Shown here: positions 1-7,465 of the stretch, in pieces | How the letters are laid out: the number at the start of each line of letters is the position of its first letter | How positions within the stretch are numbered: the stretch's first letter is position 1 | NCBI GenBank assembly: GCA_963991985.1 | Contig: CAXDRX010000007.1 | Span: 1-64,000 of the forward strand | Length of the DNA stretch: 64,000 nt | Direction of reading: 5' to 3' | From: MED-G17 sp963991985 | GTDB lineage: Bacteria > Bacteroidota > Bacteroidia > NS11-12g > UBA9320 | Made by a program: the position numbers and the translations under genes | Notes under the pieces: generated by a model | Database searches by the model: none | Told to the model about the DNA's origin: nothing | What the model saw: the letters and a program-made list of their open reading frames with translations, nothing else

Positions 1-1593
1 ACTGAAAAGGAAGCCGATATATCTCTTAAAAACTCAACGAGAAGAACTTTTATTTACATAGAAGTAAAAAAACGGGGAATTTCAGAAGATGAATTCAATG
101 AAGCTGAAAGACAGCTAGAAACTTACCTCTCTTCCACTCACACTGCAACGATTGGATTGGTTACTGATGGTGATAGAGTAAGAGCACTTCGCAAAAAAAT
201 TGACCCGAATGATTTTGAATACATTCCTGACATTTATGCCTATGGTGGTAGTCAAGCTAGTCAAATTAAACTAGTACGTGAAATCCCGAAAAGCGGTGAC
301 AAAACCAAAACAGGTTTAACGCCTATTAACGCAGATTACGAAAAAATTCTGTTCGATTGCCATAGCGTTGTTAGGGACATTGATGGACTTCATGCTGATG
401 AAGCGTTGGACGAGCTATCGAAAGTCATTTACGTGAAAATTTATGACGAAAAAGAGACTGTAAAACAGGGTGAAAATACCGAGTTTAAGTTTCAAATTTA
501 TGGAGCTAGTAACCCTTCGGAAGTTGCTTCGAATATTCGTGTATTGTATGAAGAAGCCCGCAATAAGGAATTAGAAATTTTTTCTAAAAGAATTCCGAAC
601 TATGAGCGTTCACGGGGTGTCTTTAAAACTCAAATCAGACTAAGCGACCCAGCCTTGTATAGTATTGTTGAGAAACTTCAAAAGTATTCTCTTGTTGATA
701 CTCCTACGGACATTAAAGGTAGAGCCTTTCAAGGGGTCTTAAGTTCGGCTATTAGAGCAGGAATGGGACAGTATTTCACACCCGACCCAATAGTCGAGAT
801 TGCAGTTGGAATACTCCAACCAACTCCAAACGACATGATACTTGACCCATTTTGTGGTTCAGGTCATTTCTTAACTAGCAGTTTAGACCATGTTGTTAGA
901 AATTACGGAGACAAGATTAAGGATGCCGACCTGTATGAATTCAAGTTCTTTCACTTGCACGGGATAGAAAAATCAGAGCGAATGGTGAGAATTGCCATGA
1001 CTGATATGATGCTTCATGATGATGGGCACTCGAATATTAGAAATCTTGACGCTTTATTAAGTTTTGAAAACTATCCAGATATTCTTGCACTTAGAGACGA
1101 TGGTGAATCTGACCCTGCGGTTTTTAGTATGATTCTGACTAATCCACCATTTGGTAGCATGATGCGTAGTGAAGTCAAGGAAATGGTTGGTAGATTCAGT
1201 TTAGGAGCTAAAAAGAAATCCCTACCATTAGAAATCTTAGGACTCGAACGTTCTTTCCAGTTTTTAAAACCAGGTGGCAAAATGGCTATTGTGTTACCTG
1301 ATGGCTTACTCAAAAATAAAAATGCAAAATTCGTTAGAAAATGGGTGGAGCAAGTTGCTGAAATTAAAGCTGTAATTAGCCTGCCAGAAGAGTCCTTCAA
1401 TGCTTATGGAGCAATGGTGAAAACTTCACTTTGCATATTCAGAAAACTTGGTGCAGATGAAGCACCTAATCCAAACAGCGAGTCCTTACTTATTGAAGCG
1501 GAAAACCTTGGATATGATGCTACAGGAAGAGCGAGGAAAGGAACTGAAGTCCAAGATATAATTGATTTATTTCACAAAGAAATTGGTTGGTAA
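1..1593 (+). CDS. Fused restriction nuclease / N6-adenine DNA methyltransferase (5' end outside window)
   Basis: The reading frame is open from base 1, so the gene starts left of the window; 530 residues are visible. The visible N-terminus carries an HsdR-N-like nuclease segment with E21-V-K23, the E-x-K half of a PD-(D/E)XK site; the partner Asp must lie upstream. A spacer follows, then an N6-adenine methyltransferase of the HsdM type: GQYFTP near residue 256, SAM motif I DPFCGSGHF starting at D282 and catalytic NPPFG starting at N381. Nuclease and methylase on one chain plus a separate small specificity protein resembles BcgI-like type IIB/IIG enzymes more than classical type I, since no HsdR helicase follows. 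The specificity gene starts at the stop codon (TAATG, one-base overlap), so the two are co-translated. A TTG at 157 is a possible internal start but would lose the nuclease; I regard it as spurious. Confidence 0.85.
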   Translation, partial: TEKEADISLKNSTRRTFIYIEVKKRGISEDEFNEAERQLETYLSSTHTATIGLVTDGDRVRALRKKIDPNDFEYIPDIYAYGGSQASQIKLVREIPKSGDKTKTGLTPINADYEKILFDCHSVVRDIDGLHADEALDELSKVIYVKIYDEKETVKQGENTEFKFQIYGASNPSEVASNIRVLYEEARNKELEIFSKRIPNYERSRGVFKTQIRLSDPALYSIVEKLQKYSLVDTPTDIKGRAFQGVLSSAIRAGMGQYFTPDPIVEIAVGILQPTPNDMILDPFCGSGHFLTSSLDHVVRNYGDKIKDADLYEFKFFHLHGIEKSERMVRIAMTDMMLHDDGHSNIRNLDALLSFENYPDILALRDDGESDPAVFSMILTNPPFGSMMRSEVKEMVGRFSLGAKKKSLPLEILGLERSFQFLKPGGKMAIVLPDGLLKNKNAKFVRKWVEQVAEIKAVISLPEESFNAYGAMVKTSLCIFRKLGADEAPNPNSESLLIEAENLGYDATGRARKGTEVQDIIDLFHKEIGW

Positions 1594-2411
1594 TGAAGCA
1601 CTTAAAAACTTATAAAAAGAAACTCTTATTAGCTGAACGTTGGGATTATGACTTTCATGAACCACCTCTACTTATTCAAAGATTCGATTTAAGTATTGTT
1701 AAAAAAGTATCGGAAGTTGCAGACGTAATCAGAGAGAAAAAGGACCCAACAAAAAATCCAGATGCAATATTCCAGTACATTGATATTGCTAGTGTTGATG
1801 TTGAAACAGGTGAAGTTGAAAGGAATCAAGAATTAACAGGTTTAGAAGCTCCTTCAAGAGCCAGAAAGTTGGTGCAAGCCTATGACATAATAATTTCAAC
1901 TTGCAGACCAACAAGAAGAGCAATTGCTGTGGTTCCAGAGCATTTGCATGGTCAAATATGTTCAACAGGATTCTCAGTGATTAGAGCTAAGGATAATATC
2001 AATCCTTTGTATTTGCATTTTGCTCTTCGACTTGAATCAACAATGGAACAGTTTAGAAAATTTGCCACAGGTTCTAGTTATCCTGCAATACTTGACAGTG
2101 ATGTTGAAAAAACATTAATCCCTGTTCCCGAAATTGATGAACAAAATAAAATTGTCAAAAGACTTGTAATGTCTTTAAAAGAAAGAAAGGACGTTATCAC
2201 TCAAATAAATAACAAGTGGGAAGGAATTCTTGGACTAAACATAGAACAACTCGAAGAAAAGAAATTTGACTTCTCAGACGTTGAAGCGAATGGAACAGAA
2301 TTGATTTTCAATGTTGACCAAATAAGTGAAAGGATTGAAAGTCTTGATAAGCTTTTTGCTGAAGAATTGGAAGATGATGATGACCAAGTTGAACTAGATT
2401 TTAACTCGTGA
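1593..2411 (+). CDS. Small DNA-specificity subunit (HsdS-like, single target-recognition domain)
   Basis: A protein of 272 residues starting at the ATG that overlaps the stop of the nuclease-methylase by one base; the in-frame TTG six bases earlier is less likely. The sequence has the pattern of one type I S-subunit half: a target-recognition domain of about 180 residues with DIIISTCRPTRR and an ATGSSYP-like segment, then PVPEIDEQNKIV leading into a charged C-terminal helix that usually docks on the methylase. Classical HsdS has two such halves (about 400 residues), so this subunit probably dimerises or recognises half of a bipartite site. Its role would be to give the upstream enzyme its target sequence. 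The family call is firm; the target cannot be predicted. Confidence 0.83.
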   Translation: MKHLKTYKKKLLLAERWDYDFHEPPLLIQRFDLSIVKKVSEVADVIREKKDPTKNPDAIFQYIDIASVDVETGEVERNQELTGLEAPSRARKLVQAYDIIISTCRPTRRAIAVVPEHLHGQICSTGFSVIRAKDNINPLYLHFALRLESTMEQFRKFATGSSYPAILDSDVEKTLIPVPEIDEQNKIVKRLVMSLKERKDVITQINNKWEGILGLNIEQLEEKKFDFSDVEANGTELIFNVDQISERIESLDKLFAEELEDDDDQVELDFNS

Positions 2412-2434
2412 TGTCAAGGCACAGTTCAAGCACA

Positions 2435-2461
2435 TTGCAATCCTCGTTCCTGCGGTTGCAA
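2435..2461. repeat. Stem-loop just after the specificity gene, possibly a decayed recombination site
   Basis: TTGCAA plus CC at 2435-2443 (one unpaired T at 2441) pairs with GG plus TTGCAA at 2454-2461, giving an eight-base-pair stem around a ten-base loop. It lies 24 bases after the specificity-gene stop and about 50 bases before the first attC-like palindrome. No T-tract follows, so it is a poor intrinsic terminator. A further, diverged attC-like element is one reading, but neither core box is evident. Confidence 0.35.
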
Positions 2462-2509
2462 AGAGCTTTCACGCCAATGCTGACGGAAGAAAAAGAAATA
2501 AAAAACGGG

Positions 2510-2569
2510 GCACAACAAAACCTATACGCAATGCCCTCCGGGACACTGCGCATAGCCAGACCGTTGTAC
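2510..2569. repeat. attC-like palindrome A (left boundary of the cassette)
   Basis: A 60-base imperfect palindrome. Outer boxes are GCACAAC (2510-2516) and GTTGTAC (2563-2569); inner arms are 2521-2535 and 2540-2554 around a TCCG tip, with unpaired spacers between the box pairs. Of fifteen inner pairs, twelve are Watson-Crick; the three top-strand A-C mismatches become T-G wobbles on the bottom strand, so that strand folds better, as is known for integron attC sites, which recombine as folded bottom strands. Bases 2512-2550 match 4568-4606 at 34 of 39 positions and all five differences are transitions. Classification as attC is inference. Confidence 0.6.
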
Positions 2570-4623
2570 TGCATTAGAATGAAAACCCAATAAATGAATC
2601 GAGCTTATTATAAAAATTCAATATCTAACTTCATTAGTGAAGACAAAAACTCGATTCTTGGAAAACTGAGCATTAACCATTCAAACAGACAACTTGAAGA
2701 CCTTCAAAAAAATGCTTGGTTAAAGCAAATTGATATTTTAAAAGGCCAGCTAGACGGATTAACCGGAAAAATCTATTTTGAATTTGCAATCCCCAGAATG
2801 GGTAAACGAGTTGATAATGTAGTAATTCTAGAAGACAAAATTTTCCTGTTAGAATTTAAAGTAGGAGATAAAAACTATGGACTTCATGACCAGGAGCAAG
2901 TACTCGATTATACTCTCGATTTGAAAAACTTTCATGAAGGAAGCCATAATGAAATTTTGATTCCAGTTTTGATTTCTACTAATGCTGAAAAGGTTGATAA
3001 CCATAAGATCGAGATACTTGATCACAACCAAGTGGCAAAAACCAATAAGGAAAATTTGCGAGAAACTCTCTTTGATTTTTTAGATCATGAAGAACATTCT
3101 TTCGACTATAATAGTTGGGAAACCTCTATTTATAAACCTACTCCAACAATTGTTGAAGCAGCAAAAGCACTGTATAAAGGACACAATGTAGATGAAATTT
3201 CTAGATCAGATTCAGGAGCAATAAACCTATCAAAAACGGCAAATTGCTTAAACTCAATAATTGAAAATGCTAAAACCAATAGGAGAAAAGCAATCTGCTT
3301 TGTTACAGGTGTTCCAGGAGCAGGTAAAACTCTTGCAGGACTAAACATTGCAAATGAAAGAATGAAAGCGGATGAAGACGAACATGCCGTATTTCTATCA
3401 GGTAATGGTCCTTTAGTCGATGTTCTAAGAGAAGCACTTGCAAGAGACATGGTTTTAACTTCTAAGGAAGATGGAAACCCAATTACAAAAAAGTCAGCGC
3501 AAAGAAAAACCAACGCGTTTATTCAAAATATTCACCACTTCAGGGACGAGTATTTAAAACATAAAATTAAACCAACCGAAAAAGTAGTTGTCTTTGATGA
3601 AGCACAGAGAGCTTGGAATGAAAACCAAGTCAGCTCATTCATGAAGCGTAAAAAAGGAATAGAAAATTTCAACATGTCTGAGCCAGAGTTTTTGATAGAT
3701 GTAATGGATAGACATGATGATTGGTGCACAATAGTTTGTTTAATTGGCGGTGGTCAGGAAATAAACACAGGCGAAGCAGGTCTTGAAGAATGGATTAGCT
3801 CACTAAAGAAAAGCTATTCAAATTGGGATATTCACTTTTCAAGTTTAATTACCAGCAACAGTAATTATGTGAAAAGTCTTGAAACACAAAATTGGTTAAA
3901 TCATAATGCAAACTCTGAAACAGAATTACACCTCTCTGTTTCTGTTAGGTCATTTAGATCAGAAAAACTAGCTGAGTTTATTCATAATCTACTTGAGCTG
4001 AATACTCAACAAGCCTTAGAACTTTACAACCAAATAAATTCAGTTTACCCAATAGTACTAACCAGAAATCTTGAATCAGCAAAACGATGGCTGAAATCAA
4101 AAGCAAAAGGGAGCGAAAGAACAGGAATTGTAGCTTCTTCAGGTGCAAGAAGATTAAGAGCTTTAGGGATTGACGTGAAAAACGAGATTTCCGCTCCAAA
4201 TTGGTTTTTAAATGATAAGAACGACATAAGATCTTCATATTTTCTAGAAGAAATTGCTACTGAATTTGACATTCAAGGCTTAGAAATTGATTGGACATGT
4301 TTAGCATGGGGTGCCAATTTCTATTTGAAAAATAACGAATGGAATTATCAGAATTTCAAAGGGACTAAATGGCAAAACATAAATCAAGAAGTCTCAAAGG
4401 AATATTTAAAGAACACTTATCGAGTTTTGCTGACAAGAGCAAGACAAGGTATGGTTATATACTTACCTGAAGGCTCAAAAAATGATATAACGAGACCGCA
4501 GAAGTTTTATGATGAAACCTATGATTACTTGAAATATGTTGGATTAAAAGAAATAAAATAACGCAGTACAACAAAACCTATACGCAATACCCTTCGGGAT
4601 GCTACGACACCATACACGAAACG
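2564..4623 (+). mobile_element. Candidate integron-type gene cassette carrying the DUF2075 gene
   Basis: A 2,060-base unit bounded by two related palindromes and holding a single gene: 30 bases of leader, the coding region, then a palindrome whose first box begins at the stop codon. The bases that open the unit (GTTGTACTGCATTA, 2563-2576) are complementary at 13 of 14 positions to the bases that open its closing palindrome (TAACGCAGTACAAC, 4559-4572). This is the known signature of integron cassettes: the inverse core box pairs with the cassette's own start because the two join when the cassette is a circle. No integrase or attI lies in the window. A non-integron repeat-bounded insertion is the main alternative. 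Confidence 0.5.
2594..4561 (+). CDS. DUF2075-family nuclease/ATPase (SF1 helicase-like), probable defence protein
   Basis: A protein of 655 residues. The N-terminus has a PD-(D/E)XK-like nuclease pattern: D74, E87-F-K89, then Q102 and Y106. A P-loop follows, GVPGAGKT at 239-246, with Walker B VVVFDEAQ around D335-E336 and a C-terminal LLTRARQGMVIYLP segment that matches SF1 helicase motif VI. This arrangement is that of the DUF2075/Schlafen-like ATPases common in defence islands; the combined role would be ATP-driven cleavage or remodelling of foreign nucleic acid, which is inference. The gene fills the cassette: ATG 30 bases after the left boundary, stop overlapping the right palindrome. No promoter of its own is evident, so it may depend on read-through from the restriction genes. 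Confidence 0.82.
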   Translation: MNRAYYKNSISNFISEDKNSILGKLSINHSNRQLEDLQKNAWLKQIDILKGQLDGLTGKIYFEFAIPRMGKRVDNVVILEDKIFLLEFKVGDKNYGLHDQEQVLDYTLDLKNFHEGSHNEILIPVLISTNAEKVDNHKIEILDHNQVAKTNKENLRETLFDFLDHEEHSFDYNSWETSIYKPTPTIVEAAKALYKGHNVDEISRSDSGAINLSKTANCLNSIIENAKTNRRKAICFVTGVPGAGKTLAGLNIANERMKADEDEHAVFLSGNGPLVDVLREALARDMVLTSKEDGNPITKKSAQRKTNAFIQNIHHFRDEYLKHKIKPTEKVVVFDEAQRAWNENQVSSFMKRKKGIENFNMSEPEFLIDVMDRHDDWCTIVCLIGGGQEINTGEAGLEEWISSLKKSYSNWDIHFSSLITSNSNYVKSLETQNWLNHNANSETELHLSVSVRSFRSEKLAEFIHNLLELNTQQALELYNQINSVYPIVLTRNLESAKRWLKSKAKGSERTGIVASSGARRLRALGIDVKNEISAPNWFLNDKNDIRSSYFLEEIATEFDIQGLEIDWTCLAWGANFYLKNNEWNYQNFKGTKWQNINQEVSKEYLKNTYRVLLTRARQGMVIYLPEGSKNDITRPQKFYDETYDYLKYVGLKEIK

Positions 4624-4629
4624 TTGAAA
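4559..4629. repeat. attC-like palindrome B (right boundary of the cassette)
   Basis: The second copy of the element at 2510-2569. Its inverse core GTACAAC lies at 4566-4572, the arms are around 4583-4606 with a CCCTTCGGG tip, and the core GTTGAAA is at 4623-4629. The first box is complementary to the core of copy A (GTTGTAC) but only four bases pair with its own right core, as expected if the last bases belong to whatever follows the array. Its first three bases are the stop codon of the DUF2075 gene. Nothing resembling a further copy follows, so this is probably the array's end. Confidence 0.6.
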
Positions 4630-4669
4630 AAAACCATATTCTACTAAATACTTTATGATGGATAATTTG

Positions 4670-4697
4670 TTGCTTTGAGATTATTGTTGTAATTTTA
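4670..4697 (+). promoter_or_regulatory. Probable promoter of the SPFH lipoprotein gene
   Basis: TTG at 4670-4672, a 17-base spacer and TAATTTTA at 4690-4697 match the Bacteroidota TTG/TAnnTTTG promoter at all but the last base. The start codon is only three bases further on, implying a very short leader. Confidence 0.45.
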
Positions 4698-4700
4698 GAC

Positions 4701-5474
4701 ATGCTTTCACGGTTTTTTTTTCTTCTATCGATTACTTTTTTTGGTTCTTGTGCAGTTGTAAGACCAGGAGAAGTAGGGGTTAAACAAAGATTAGGCAAAT
4801 TAAAGGGAGCGCCCAAAGAACAAGGCATCTATGCAATTAATCCATTTACCACCAAAATGGTTAAAGTACCAACACGAACCGTAAATCGAGAGGTAAGGCT
4901 CAATCTCCCATCTAAAGAAGGTTTAAATGTCGCATCTGAAATTTCTATTCTTTATCACGTAGAAGAAGGAAAGGCCAAAGAAGTCATCAACAGTGTTGGA
5001 AAAAGATTTGAGCAGGTGATGATTCTTAGTTCGTTTAGGTCTGCTGCGGCAGACGTTTGCGCCCGTTTCTATGCCAAGGATATGCATTCCGGAAAAAGGG
5101 CTGAAATAGAAAAAGAAATTAAAAAACATATGTCAAGTATACTAAATGGAAGAGGTTTTGTTATTGAATCTATCTTATTGAAGAGCATAACCTTGCCGGA
5201 GGGGCTATATTCGGCAATTGAGGCCAAGCTTAGAGCTGAGCAAGAAGCGCAGCAAATGGATTTTGTTTTGCAAAGAGAAAGAAAGGAAGCAGAAAGGAAG
5301 AGAATAGAGGCGGCTGGCGTGAGAGATTTTCAAAAAATCATCAAAGAAGGTCTAACGGAACAAAATATAAAATGGAGAAGTCTTGAAGTTTTGAAAGAAC
5401 TCTCTAGCTCCAACAATGCAAAAATCATTATTACGGATGGACAAACGCCCGTTCTTATCAATGACAAGAACTAA
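4701..5474 (+). CDS. SPFH/prohibitin-family lipoprotein
   Basis: A protein of 257 residues with a lipoprotein signal peptide (FFGSC, acylated Cys17) followed by an SPFH (band 7) domain: RPGEVGVKQRLG, a PTRTVNREV segment, then ESILLKSITLPEGLYSAIEAKL leading into a Glu/Arg/Lys-rich helix EQEAQQMDFVLQRERKEAERKR. SPFH proteins form large ring- or cage-like oligomers at membranes, often with proteases. Anchoring by lipid at the N-terminus, instead of a transmembrane helix, would place this one on the periplasmic side. It is the first core-type gene after the cassette and appears monocistronic. The exact client is unknown. Confidence 0.78.
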   Translation: MLSRFFFLLSITFFGSCAVVRPGEVGVKQRLGKLKGAPKEQGIYAINPFTTKMVKVPTRTVNREVRLNLPSKEGLNVASEISILYHVEEGKAKEVINSVGKRFEQVMILSSFRSAAADVCARFYAKDMHSGKRAEIEKEIKKHMSSILNGRGFVIESILLKSITLPEGLYSAIEAKLRAEQEAQQMDFVLQRERKEAERKRIEAAGVRDFQKIIKEGLTEQNIKWRSLEVLKELSSSNNAKIIITDGQTPVLINDKN

Positions 5475-5522
5475 GGATTAATCTAAAAACGGTGTCCTGG
5501 AGTAAAAGCAATACACTTTATT

Positions 5523-6488
5523 TCACATCTCAAAGCGGTCATAGATCCTTCCAATTTTGTACCCTTGTTGGAGTACATAAGTACTTTCTCGACTTTTTTC
5601 ATTCAATAAAGGATTGGTGTGATTGAGATGGATAAATACAATTTTATTTTTTTCAGTAGGCGAAAGTTCTTTGAATTTTTGGATACTTTCAATGACAAAT
5701 GGGTGAGGAATATGACCAATATCTCTGTGGTTTATTTCTTCACCACTGAAAAAAGTTGCATCCAAAAAGGCATAATCTACTCCCTTAATTTCTTCAACAA
5801 TACTCCTATTCCACCTCTCCCACTTATCGATATCCGGAATAAAAAGAGCACGCTTGTTGGGCCCTTTAATCCGATAGCCTACCGTCTCCGAATATTCATC
5901 CCTGTGTGGGACCAAAATGGGCGTAACACATATGGCCTCAGACAGTGATACAGGTTCATTGTGTGTCATTTGACGAAGTGTAATATTTTTCCGTTTTACC
6001 AATTGATCCCAAGGACCATTGCCAGACAAAAACGCACCCATTCTGGGCATCACATAGACCGGTATATTTTGCGCGTCAGTAGATTCCTTTCCGAGGTACA
6101 TCAGTCCGGTATAATGCCCTATATGTGCATGTGTAAGGAAAATACCATCGGTCAATTCAGCATGATTAAATTTCGTTGATTGGCCAAGCATTTTCATTTG
6201 GGAAGCAATATCGGGTGTTGCATCAAATAGATACGTCTTTTGATTTATCTGATCAATCAATCCCAATGAAGCAACTTTCCTGTTCTCTTTGGGATGCTCA
6301 AAAAGCTTAGCGCAGCATTTTTTTTCACACCCAATCTGCGGGGACCCGGCATCTTGAACATTCCCAAGAATTATAAGGGATACTTTTGAGGTTTCATGCG
6401 TTTGGGCATCACCTTGTTTGGAATTTAATTTGTTGCAAGCAATGGTAAAAACAAGTGTTGCAAAGAGATATTTTTTAATCTTAATCAC
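5523..6488 (-). CDS. Metallo-beta-lactamase-fold lipoprotein hydrolase (PqqB-like)
   Basis: I place the start at GTG 6488, which overlaps the end of the upstream gene by eight bases and yields a lipoprotein signal peptide (FTIAC, Cys18); 321 residues. The long in-frame extension upstream of this lacks signal-peptide character. Metallo-beta-lactamase signatures are THAHIGH (the canonical HxHxDH with Gly for Asp), VPHRDE, FIPDIDKW, DATFF and HLNHTNPL. The early Cys-rich stretch CEKKCC, after DAGSPQIG, resembles PqqB-type proteins, but no other PQQ genes are here, so a PQQ role is not supported. It likely hydrolyses a small ester or phosphoester in the periplasm. It follows the SH3-like gene in one transcription unit. 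Confidence 0.75.
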   Translation of the reverse strand: MIKIKKYLFATLVFTIACNKLNSKQGDAQTHETSKVSLIILGNVQDAGSPQIGCEKKCCAKLFEHPKENRKVASLGLIDQINQKTYLFDATPDIASQMKMLGQSTKFNHAELTDGIFLTHAHIGHYTGLMYLGKESTDAQNIPVYVMPRMGAFLSGNGPWDQLVKRKNITLRQMTHNEPVSLSEAICVTPILVPHRDEYSETVGYRIKGPNKRALFIPDIDKWERWNRSIVEEIKGVDYAFLDATFFSGEEINHRDIGHIPHPFVIESIQKFKELSPTEKNKIVFIHLNHTNPLLNEKSRESTYVLQQGYKIGRIYDRFEM

Positions 6489-7173
6489 CGTGAAAATAAA
6501 GTCCGTCAATAAGTGTATGGTCCAACCGGAATGAAACTTCTTGAAAATTGAACCATCCAATCAAACCAAATTTCGTCTTGATCAATATTTTTTCTAAATC
6601 ATTATACTTTCCGCCCGTTTGGCCGAGCAACACTTCTATCTCATAGCCTTTGGGCAAGTATGCAATTTTTTCGAGAAATTGATCCGATTTGTAAATTTGG
6701 ATGGAATAGTTGAGTTTCCCTTCAATTCCGATGTAGTAAAAAGGTTGATTTACCTCTTGGTAACGATTGTCTACAAATTGAAACTTCCTTTTCATGTCAA
6801 AGAATCTATTGGCACTTCCCTCTATATAAAGTATATTTCCTTTGAAGTGTAAGGTTGAACCAGCTTCTTCTAAGATTATTTTCCCATTGCAGACAGCTAA
6901 AAATGCAGGATCATCGCTTGGTCCTGGAGTATAGTAAAATTCAACCTTTGTTTCATCATTAACCTTCCAATATCCAATTAAGGTTTCATCGTCTTTTAGA
7001 TAGCAGTCTCTTGAGTCATCACATTGTTTATTGATGAGATCAAATTTTAAGGTTTTTTTAAAGCCAAATCTCGCATATTGATTTTCAATATCAATGTACT
7101 CCAAGTCAGAGAAAACAAATTGAGCCGCAATAGAATTTGGCACCAAGAACATTAAGATGATGATTCGTTTCAT
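6481..7173 (-). CDS. Secreted protein with SH3-like C-terminal region, function unknown
   Basis: The start chosen is ATG 7173 because it begins a clean signal peptide (MKRIIILMFLVPNSIAAQ); the frame runs further upstream but without secretion features. The mature protein is about 212 residues. The first two thirds are beta-rich with two short-spaced cysteines (CDDSRDC). Toward the C-terminus, a run with LPKGYEIEVLLG and KTKFGLIGWF resembles bacterial SH3 domains, which often bind cell-wall or ligand peptides. It overlaps the downstream hydrolase by eight bases, so the pair is co-translated. No specific function can be assigned. Confidence 0.65.
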   Translation of the reverse strand: MKRIIILMFLVPNSIAAQFVFSDLEYIDIENQYARFGFKKTLKFDLINKQCDDSRDCYLKDDETLIGYWKVNDETKVEFYYTPGPSDDPAFLAVCNGKIILEEAGSTLHFKGNILYIEGSANRFFDMKRKFQFVDNRYQEVNQPFYYIGIEGKLNYSIQIYKSDQFLEKIAYLPKGYEIEVLLGQTGGKYNDLEKILIKTKFGLIGWFNFQEVSFRLDHTLIDGLYFHGD

Positions 7174-7465
7174 AATTTTTGCAAGCCTTGAAAAAAGCGA
7201 AACTAGGACAAAAATGCTCAACATATAAGCATTTTGCTCACTGCTCCTAGAAAAAACAGAAGTTATGGCCAGAAAGTGTCGTGTTTCTTCGCTTCTACCA
7301 AAGCAGCATGGTTGCATTTTACTCCACTACTCCATTTTTCTCATTGGGCTTGAAGAATGGTAATAAAGGCCATAGGAATGCGGAATAAGGTCTCGGCATT
7401 TCTTACGCAAAAGGGTTTCCCAATAATTCACTGAAAACATCCCGCCCACCAAAAATCCTTATTGC
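7174..7465. other. Intergenic region (292 bases) with one AT-rich hairpin
   Basis: No credible gene lies here. AAATGCT (7212-7218) and AGCATTT (7228-7234) form a seven-base-pair stem with a nine-base loop; on the minus strand it is followed by TTG and could weakly terminate the methyltransferase transcript, which ends 232 bases earlier. A TAGTTTCG at the minus-strand position nearest the SH3-like gene is a one-mismatch -7 box. Confidence 0.3.

Noticed and set aside
157..1593. Internal TTG as the true start of the methylase
   Set aside because: The frame is open to base 1 and the upstream part encodes a conserved nuclease-like motif, so the gene begins outside the window.
2408..2593. Open frame of 61 codons running through the first attC-like palindrome
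   Set aside because: It overlaps the specificity-gene stop, spans a conserved palindrome and shows no protein-like pattern; read-through of a non-coding site explains it.
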